This document shows, piece after piece, positions 6,319-11,474 of a DNA stretch of 11,474 nucleotides (its first letter is position 1; each line of letters starts with the position of its first letter). The notes below the pieces were generated by a model that searched no databases, had not been told where the DNA came from, and was given only the letters and a program-made list of their open reading frames with translations. This DNA is from DAOPXV01 sp035352535 (GTDB lineage Bacteria; Muiribacteriota; UBA9980). A program made the position numbers and the translations under genes. The DNA lies in NCBI GenBank assembly GCA_964545075.1, contig CAZJFS010000141.1, forward strand, positions 1-11,474, read 5' to 3'.

Positions 6319-8616
6319 TTAAACGCTTTAAAAATAATTGTTTTAAGTCAGGATAACCGCTATTCAAGGACTTTGCTTGAAATTCTGGAGAATCCCGACG
6401 AGTATGCGCTGACCACTTTCTTGACGGCTGATTTTTTTGCAAACGTTGATAAATACAGCTCTATTGTTAAAAATTCGGATATCGTTTTTCTTGATCTTGA
6501 AAATACCCCGCCTAAATTCAACGTTGAAAATTCTATAAAACACCTTTTAAATATAAATTCCGACATACTTTTGGTGACGACGGTAAGCGCGAACGATCGC
6601 AAGAGCGCCATATCGTCGCTTTTATATGGCGCATTTCATTATTTTACTTCGCCCGTAAACGCCAGTGAAGTCCTGGCCATAATAGAAAAATGCAATCGCC
6701 TCATAGAGCGCAGCATTGACAGCCATCTTATGGAAAACAGCTCCAGCGTTCTCGAAAAAAAGCTCATTTCCATATCGGATCTTTTTAATTTGAGAAAATT
6801 AGCTGATTCCAGGCTTGTATTGAATAAATTTTTCAATATGGTTATCGACTCGATAATAAGCATAATCAAATGCGATAAATGTTCCATCCTTTTTCTTGAT
6901 GAGACTAATGGAGACATACTGGTTCAAAACTCTAAAAATAAGAGAGTTTTCAGTCGCGGTCCGGCCACTGTGAACGTGCTTGCGACCAAGGCGCCGCAGA
7001 TCATTGAGAACGTTTCCGTCGACAGGCGTTTCAGCTCCATAAAAAAAAGGCTTAAATACAAGACGAGCTCTTTTTTGAACGTGCCCGTATTTCACGATAA
7101 GAAAATGATAGCTGTCGTAAACGTTACGGATAAGGTGGATGGCACTGAATTTTCAATTGAAGATCTTGAAAAGATACGCGGAATATGCCTTCATGTCGAG
7201 GAATTCATTCGCGCGAACTATGACGATTTTAAATTCTTTTTAAAAAAAGACAACGACGATATAGTCAAAAACGTCAACCGTGAAAAAAGGAATCTCGAAA
7301 AATCCATAAAAACTCTCGATAATGAGCTTAACTCCATAAAAAACGAACTTGAGGCCAGAAAGGCCGAGCTTGGAACGTTATACGCAATGGGTAAGATACT
7401 CAAGACCACGTTCGCCGTTTCGGATCTTTTGAAAATGATAATCGAGGTCACTAAAAAAACCATGGAGTGCGGGCGCGCATCGGTTCTGTGGATCGATGAT
7501 CTCAACGGCGATATACTCGTTAAGGGGCATATAGGCTCGAAGGGAAGGGACGTCGAGGATATGCGCATCGGAAAGCGCGGCTCGGTCACGAATTATATTT
7601 TAAGGGAAAATAAATCATTGCTGTACCCTTCCCCTGAATATACCGAAAAAATCGGCAAAAGCAAAAGAGATTTCAATCTTCATAAAAAACGCGGCTATAC
7701 GACCGAATCCTTTATGGCGGTTCCGCTCAGGGCCAGGGGAGAGATCGTCGCGATAATAAACATCACCGATAAAAATTCCGGTCAGACGTTTAATTATGAA
7801 GACCTTAACAAACTTGAATTCATAGCCGGTCAGCTTTCGACGACGATCGAGAATTTCAAGCTCTCGGAAAATCTTCTTGAAAAGGAAAGAATATCTAAGG
7901 AACTTGAGATAGCTCACAGAATACAGGCCAGGCTATTGCCGAAGTCGGCTATCGACGTTCCAGGCCTTGAAATATCCGTCATGAATTTTTCGGCTCTTGA
8001 AATGGGGGGCGATTATTTCGATTTCGTTAAACTTTCGGACCGTTTTTACGGCATATGCGTCGGTGACGTGGCCGGCAAGGGGGTTCCCGCTTCACTTCAA
8101 ATGATGATATTAAGGACGCTTTTTCGTCACCTTACGCGGGAAAAGGACGACCCGGCTAAAGTGCTCGAAGAACTCAACCGCGATATCATAAACGATCTCG
8201 AATCCAACAGCTTCATATCTTTTCTATACGCCATATATGACGTCAAGGAATGCCGAATGGCCATATCCAACGCGGGAAACTGCTATCCCGCTCATTACAG
8301 CAAAAAGGACGACGAAATAAAACATGTCGAGGTGGCCGGGCTTCTGCTCGGGATAGCCGATGACGCATCCTACAACCAGCTCGCCGTTAAACTTGAGCCC
8401 GGAGATATAATGGCGTTTTATACCGACGGGATATTCGACGTGGCTAACGCGAAAAAAGAAATGTGGGGCGAGGAAAATTTCATGAAGCTCATCCATGGAA
8501 ATTCAGATAAAACCCCCGACGGATGCATTGACGCCGTGATGAGCGAGATCAGCATGTTTAAAGGCGAAGAAAAGCAGTTCGACGATATGACGCTTATAGT
8601 AATAAAAAAGAAATGA
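6316..8616 (+). CDS. Pseudoreceiver-GAF-GAF-SpoIIE/PP2C serine phosphatase
   Basis: The protein has 766 residues when started at TTG 6316. Residues 1-130 look like a response-regulator receiver: strands LKIIVLS and DIVFLDLE, the expected phospho-acceptor Asp60, a Thr pair at 88-89, and YFTSP at 109-113. The usual Lys of the KP motif is Ser112 and the acidic pair is reduced to Asp13, so phosphorylation may be lost or altered. Two GAF domains follow (about 160-295 and 365-515), joined by a coiled coil (about 305-358). The linker ERISKELEIAHRIQARLLP (about 521-539) leads into a SpoIIE-type PPM phosphatase. All metal ligands are seen: GGDYFDF (Asp566), GDVAGKG (Asp584), YTDG (Asp704) and DDMT (Asp756/757); NAGN is at 652. 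No membrane segment is seen, so the protein is cytoplasmic. In this family the phosphatase domain dephosphorylates STAS anti-anti-sigma factors under control of the sensory domains. Its substrate here is unknown, and no STAS or anti-sigma kinase gene is nearby. Confidence 0.93.
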   Translation: MLNALKIIVLSQDNRYSRTLLEILENPDEYALTTFLTADFFANVDKYSSIVKNSDIVFLDLENTPPKFNVENSIKHLLNINSDILLVTTVSANDRKSAISSLLYGAFHYFTSPVNASEVLAIIEKCNRLIERSIDSHLMENSSSVLEKKLISISDLFNLRKLADSRLVLNKFFNMVIDSIISIIKCDKCSILFLDETNGDILVQNSKNKRVFSRGPATVNVLATKAPQIIENVSVDRRFSSIKKRLKYKTSSFLNVPVFHDKKMIAVVNVTDKVDGTEFSIEDLEKIRGICLHVEEFIRANYDDFKFFLKKDNDDIVKNVNREKRNLEKSIKTLDNELNSIKNELEARKAELGTLYAMGKILKTTFAVSDLLKMIIEVTKKTMECGRASVLWIDDLNGDILVKGHIGSKGRDVEDMRIGKRGSVTNYILRENKSLLYPSPEYTEKIGKSKRDFNLHKKRGYTTESFMAVPLRARGEIVAIINITDKNSGQTFNYEDLNKLEFIAGQLSTTIENFKLSENLLEKERISKELEIAHRIQARLLPKSAIDVPGLEISVMNFSALEMGGDYFDFVKLSDRFYGICVGDVAGKGVPASLQMMILRTLFRHLTREKDDPAKVLEELNRDIINDLESNSFISFLYAIYDVKECRMAISNAGNCYPAHYSKKDDEIKHVEVAGLLLGIADDASYNQLAVKLEPGDIMAFYTDGIFDVANAKKEMWGEENFMKLIHGNSDKTPDGCIDAVMSEISMFKGEEKQFDDMTLIVIKKK

Positions 8617-9524
8617 TGAAAAAAGAAATTAAGAATATAAAGGAAATAAGGTTCGAGAAACTCCATCATCTCGGCAACGATTTTATAACGGTCGATTTTT
8701 TCGACGATCCGTCGTCTTTTTATAAAATTTTCACTGAAAAAAAGGTTAAAAAGTTATGCGACAGGCATTTTGGCGTAGGCGCCGACGGAGTGGTCGCGTT
8801 TCTTCCGCCGTCCTCGGATAAGTTCGATTTTAAAATGGAAATAATCAATTCGGACGGGTCTTTCGCCATGATGTGCGGTAACGGCCTCGCATGTCTGGCT
8901 ATGTACGCGGTGAAGAACCGTCTTTTGCGGAAAAAATACGTCGAAAAAACGCCTCTTCGAGTTGAAACTCGCGGAGGCGAAAGGATTCCGTCGGTCCGCG
9001 AGATCCGGGGAAAATATATGGTTTCGATAGATATGGGAAAAGCCGGAACAAAGCCGGAAGAAGTTCCGTTTTTGGCAGAGGCAATGCCGCGTAACTTTAA
9101 AAGCGGTCCGGCATTCATGATTCCTTATAAATTCGGCGGTTTCGATGCCCGAATAAATCTTGTGTCCATGGGAAACCCTCATTGCGTTATATTTTTAAGA
9201 AAGCCTCTTTCGCGCGACGAATTTTTAGAGTTGGGCCCTATGATCGAAAATCATCGCCTTTTCCCGGAAAAAACCAATGTCGAGTTCGTAACGCTCCGCG
9301 CGACGAATGAATTGGATATGATGGTATGGGAACGCGGCGCCGGAGCTACTCTCGCATGCGGAACGGGGGCGTCGGCGGTCGCATATGCGGCTTTTTTAAA
9401 TGGGTTTGCCGGAAGAAGAGTCAGAATAAATCTTCCCGGCGGAAGCCTTTCGGCCGAAATAAAAAAGGACGGCCATGTTATATTGAATTGCCGTCCCTTA
9501 TGCGTTTTTGAAGGCCTTATTTAA
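8613..9524 (+). CDS. dapF: Diaminopimelate epimerase
   Basis: DapF converts LL- to meso-diaminopimelate, the last-but-one step of lysine synthesis and the source of the peptidoglycan cross-linking residue; it works in the cytoplasm without cofactor. The 303-residue product has the family motifs in order: HLGNDF (19-24), FGVGADG (53-59), INSDGS (78-83), MCGNG with catalytic Cys88, MGNPHCVIF, TNVEFV, WERGAG, and ACGTGAS with catalytic Cys249. Both cysteines of the two-base mechanism are present, so it should be active. It is somewhat longer than the E. coli enzyme (about 274), partly through a lysine-rich N-terminal extension of about 10 residues. The ATG at 8613 overlaps the phosphatase stop as ATGA, and a second in-frame ATG follows at 8616. 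The upstream ribosome site is only a weak purine run, so translation probably depends on coupling. No other lysine or wall genes are adjacent. Confidence 0.96.
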   Translation: MMKKEIKNIKEIRFEKLHHLGNDFITVDFFDDPSSFYKIFTEKKVKKLCDRHFGVGADGVVAFLPPSSDKFDFKMEIINSDGSFAMMCGNGLACLAMYAVKNRLLRKKYVEKTPLRVETRGGERIPSVREIRGKYMVSIDMGKAGTKPEEVPFLAEAMPRNFKSGPAFMIPYKFGGFDARINLVSMGNPHCVIFLRKPLSRDEFLELGPMIENHRLFPEKTNVEFVTLRATNELDMMVWERGAGATLACGTGASAVAYAAFLNGFAGRRVRINLPGGSLSAEIKKDGHVILNCRPLCVFEGLI

Positions 9525-9530
9525 CGGCTC

Positions 9531-10826
9531 TTATTTTTTATTTTTCTTTATAAGCTGCTTGAAGTATGCGACCGTGCTCTCGTCTATCTTGAAAATGGTC
9601 TTTTCATTCGTGCATGAAACGAACTCTTCGACGCCGCCGACTATTTCTTCCGATATGTTGAATACGAACTTAAGGAAATTTTCATCTTCGGAATTGATAT
9701 CGGGCGTTATTCCTCCGGTATTTGATATGAATTCACGGAGGGAAGTATATACCTGGCAGCTCATTTTCCATGCGAAGAAGTCGATGTTTATTGGCTGGAT
9801 GCCTTCAGGCCCGTATATTAATTTCATGTCGTCCCAGAAAAAACTATAAAGCCTTTCAAATTGGGATTTTGCGGTGTCCTTTAAAAACAGTGCGGCCGCG
9901 TCGGAGTCCAGGTCGCAAAGAAGCGATGCCCGTCCGCCTTCGGCGGAATTTTTAATGAGCTCTATCGAGTCTCTGACCAGGCAGAATACGAAGCCTTTTA
10001 TCTGTGAATAATCAAGAAAATCAAGATAGTTTTCCTGCTTATAGTGCGTTATGTAATTTGCGATATTATTAGCCAGATCGTAGCAGAATATGGTTTCAGG
10101 AATGTTTTTTTCGCTATAGCTTTCGGTGAGGAAATCCTCGAATTTGAAAAATTCTATGGAATTTTGAGTTATGGTCATGTCTTCGAACGATTCGGCTATA
10201 TCGTCGATTATTGAAATAAGGTTTTTCGAGTTGGCGTCGTTTTGTTGCCGGAGCCATGATTCTATTTCGAGGTGTTCCTCGAAAAATTCCACCAGGACCG
10301 ACAGAAGCTCATTTTTCTGTTCGAGGCCCAGGCTCATGTGATAGGCGGCCGCGTCAACGGCTTCTTTTAAAAGGTCGAGTTCGAACATATCGATCACGAT
10401 CTGAAGGTTTACATCGTTATCGTTTTTATAACGGGAGTAAAGCTCTAAAAGCTTTTTCTGCGCCGCGCTTTTATTACCTATGGCGTGTAACGAAAACAAC
10501 GCGCATTCGACCGCGTCGAATTTTACTCCGGGCTTGTCCAGCATTGCGTTGATATATTCTATAGATTTTTCGCCGTACTTGACGAATACGTCATGGGCGT
10601 TTCTTAAAGTATCTATGGTAGAAGCGCTTTCAAGAATGACTGAAAGTTTTGAAAGCACTTCTACATGGTCGAATTTTGATAAATACTTGAAAATTTTTTC
10701 GAATTCTTCGACTTTCGAGTTAGCAAGCTGGTTGAGGTAATAATCTAAATTTTTAACGGGCGTTTTTTTGCGTTCTTTTTTTATTTCCGCCGCCGGTTTC
10801 TCAGTCGGGCCGATATTTTTTTTCAT
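9531..10826 (-). CDS. Unrecognised helical protein, possibly HEAT/ARM-like (431 aa)
   Basis: I do not recognise a family. After a basic, Lys-rich N-terminal tail (about residues 1-25, with two KK-type clusters), the sequence is almost entirely predicted amphipathic helix, acidic, and without signal peptide or membrane segment, so probably cytoplasmic. The first 200 residues show helix pairs spaced about 35-40 residues apart (for example VEEFEKIFKYLSKFDHVEVL, then FDAVECALFSLHAIGN, then LLKEAVDAAAYHMSLGL). This is suggestive of a HEAT/ARM or TPR-like superhelix used for binding partners. The C-terminal half has aromatic clusters such as FFAWKMS and FFWDDMK and no catalytic motif. The ATG at 10824-10826 has only a weak ribosome site (GGATG about 10 bases upstream). 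It lies 38 bases after the pilin-tailed gene on the same strand and is probably co-transcribed. Its stop is 6 bp from the convergent dapF stop. Confidence 0.82.
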   Translation of the reverse strand: MKKNIGPTEKPAAEIKKERKKTPVKNLDYYLNQLANSKVEEFEKIFKYLSKFDHVEVLSKLSVILESASTIDTLRNAHDVFVKYGEKSIEYINAMLDKPGVKFDAVECALFSLHAIGNKSAAQKKLLELYSRYKNDNDVNLQIVIDMFELDLLKEAVDAAAYHMSLGLEQKNELLSVLVEFFEEHLEIESWLRQQNDANSKNLISIIDDIAESFEDMTITQNSIEFFKFEDFLTESYSEKNIPETIFCYDLANNIANYITHYKQENYLDFLDYSQIKGFVFCLVRDSIELIKNSAEGGRASLLCDLDSDAAALFLKDTAKSQFERLYSFFWDDMKLIYGPEGIQPINIDFFAWKMSCQVYTSLREFISNTGGITPDINSEDENFLKFVFNISEEIVGGVEEFVSCTNEKTIFKIDESTVAYFKQLIKKNKK

Positions 10827-10864
10827 CAGGTTACATCCATTCTTTATAGTAAGTTGTGACGGGT

Positions 10865-11474
10865 TTACTTGCGCGTCGCGCGTTCCATTGCATGCTTGAA
10901 GTTCGGAATGGCTATTGCCGCGATTATTCCGCCTATCACGATAAAAACAGGGGCCGATTGCGATTTAAAAATGGCCTTGTATTGCTCGGGTATTTTAAAT
11001 TTTAACATGGCGGCATTTTCATTCGCGGTAAATTCGAGCGATCCGAGCGCTTCTTTTCCGACGGCTATGGCGGTTTTTTTATTGGATATTCCGTCTTTCA
11101 GCATTTCAAAGGCCGAGGCGGTTTTAATGATTTCGTCGATCTTGCGTTCTTCGACTGAAAGCGCTTGTTCCGCCATTCCTTTCATGGCGTTAAAAGTATT
11201 TTTAACTTCATCGCATGCGGCCTTGTCTAAAAAAGCGGCTTCGATCATTATGGAATCGTCGGTATTATAAAGCGTTATCATTGTTAATTTTTCAGCCAGC
11301 GATCTGGCGTAAGGCGTGAATTTTGAAAAAAATTCCCTGGCCAGCATCGGTTTGACGTTACCCGCGAAAACTATGTGAAGGAAAACTGATGCCGAGTCGA
11401 ACTTGGTTTTTATTTCGCCTTTGAGCTCGCCTGATTCGAATTTCCGGGCCGCGAAATTTTTTATAACGTCGGGC
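10865..11474 (-). CDS. Protein with a C-terminal type IV pilin-like hydrophobic helix (5' end outside window)
   Basis: The frame is open from the right edge to the TAA at 10865-10867, giving 202 visible residues. An ATG at 11345-11347 exists, but in-frame coding (such as PDVIKNFAARKFESGEL) continues upstream to the edge, so that ATG is probably internal. The first about 170 residues look like a mixed alpha/beta soluble domain with an acidic helix-rich centre and a strand-rich end (LEFTANENAAMLKFKIPEQY). A hydrophobic segment then reads FIVIGGIIAAIAIPNF, followed by the basic tail KHAMERATRK and the stop. That segment matches the N-terminal helix of type IV pilins, yet it is at the C-terminus and lacks the prepilin peptidase site and the Glu5 equivalent. 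By charge the tail should be cytoplasmic and the main domain outside, if an N-terminal signal exists beyond the window. The main domain is not recognised. Confidence 0.85.
   Translation of the reverse strand, partial: PDVIKNFAARKFESGELKGEIKTKFDSASVFLHIVFAGNVKPMLAREFFSKFTPYARSLAEKLTMITLYNTDDSIMIEAAFLDKAACDEVKNTFNAMKGMAEQALSVEERKIDEIIKTASAFEMLKDGISNKKTAIAVGKEALGSLEFTANENAAMLKFKIPEQYKAIFKSQSAPVFIVIGGIIAAIAIPNFKHAMERATRK
10898..10951 (-). other. Pilin-like transmembrane segment at the protein C-terminus
   Basis: These codons encode Pro through Phe of the segment ending IIAAIAIPNF. Aligned to a typical pilin helix (IVIAIIGILAAIAIPNF) most of the last 15 positions agree, including Gly14, Ala17, Ala18, Pro22, Asn23 and Phe24 of mature-pilin numbering. 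The position of Glu5 is Ser, and no GF(T)LxE cleavage motif precedes it. Confidence 0.75.

Noticed and set aside
6188..8669. Minus-strand frames of 83-123 codons opposite the phosphatase gene
   Set aside because: They overlap a gene with intact domains throughout and show no family motifs.
8720..9182. Minus-strand frames of 132 and 142 codons opposite dapF
   Set aside because: dapF has all its catalytic motifs in the sense frame; the antisense products are Arg/Ser/Phe-rich without domain character.
9490..9547. Intrinsic terminator after dapF
   Set aside because: The stem is only 5 bp with a loop of about 30 bases, and the T-rich run is interrupted; too weak to call.
9326..10740. Plus-strand frames opposite the 431-residue gene and an alternative frame in the 3' end of dapF
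   Set aside because: They have no ribosome sites, are of shadow-like composition, and overlap better supported genes.
11345..11347. ATG as the true start of the pilin-tailed gene
   Set aside because: The same frame stays open with protein-like sequence to the right edge and there is no convincing ribosome site before this ATG.
10865..11474. Ordinary type IV pilin gene
   Set aside because: The pilin-like helix is at the C-terminus, lacks the prepilin peptidase motif and Glu5, and no globular pilin domain follows it.

Overview
The window (about 44% G+C by eye) looks like a chromosomal segment of an uncultivated Gram-negative, diaminopimelate-containing bacterium. The evidence is a lipoprotein signal with a Cys-Gly start that suits outer-membrane display, a complete diaminopimelate epimerase, and a type IV pilin-like hydrophobic segment. 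The style (giant FN3-rich lipoprotein, GAF-GAF-SpoIIE phosphatase, pilin-like helices outside ordinary pilins) recalls deep-branching candidate phyla such as Riflebacteria or Wallbacteria. That placement is inference only. There are no mobile elements, tRNAs, rRNAs or CRISPR arrays.

Layout. (1) Positions 1-6144, minus strand: one uninterrupted reading frame of 2048 codons that starts at 6144 and runs off the left edge. It encodes a giant surface lipoprotein: lipobox, two carboxypeptidase-regulatory-like domains, three fibronectin III-like domains, seven diverged beta modules of about 150-190 residues, a further FN3-like domain, then the start of another module. (2) Positions 6145-6315: a 171-bp divergent intergenic region. 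It holds a perfect sigma70 promoter (TTGACA-17-TATAAT) firing right, a probable extended -10 promoter firing left, and small dyads over the rightward promoter. (3) Positions 6316-9524, plus strand: a two-gene operon. The first gene is a pseudoreceiver-GAF-GAF-SpoIIE/PP2C phosphatase starting at a TTG codon. The second is dapF, overlapping it by 4 bp (ATGA). (4) Positions 9531-11474, minus strand, convergent with dapF across a 6-bp gap: an unrecognised 431-residue helical protein and, upstream of it in the transcript, the 3' part of a gene whose protein ends in a type IV pilin-like hydrophobic helix at its C-terminus instead of its N-terminus.

How the genes may work together. The phosphatase has all the SpoIIE catalytic aspartates, so it probably acts on a STAS-type anti-anti-sigma factor or similar phosphoserine substrate; no such partner lies in the window. 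Coupling of dapF to it and its divergence from a giant surface protein suggest, but do not show, a link between signalling, cell-wall precursor supply and envelope structure. The region's most unusual items are the giant modular lipoprotein and the C-terminal pilin-like tail. Coding density is high: no gene-free stretch exceeds 171 bp.
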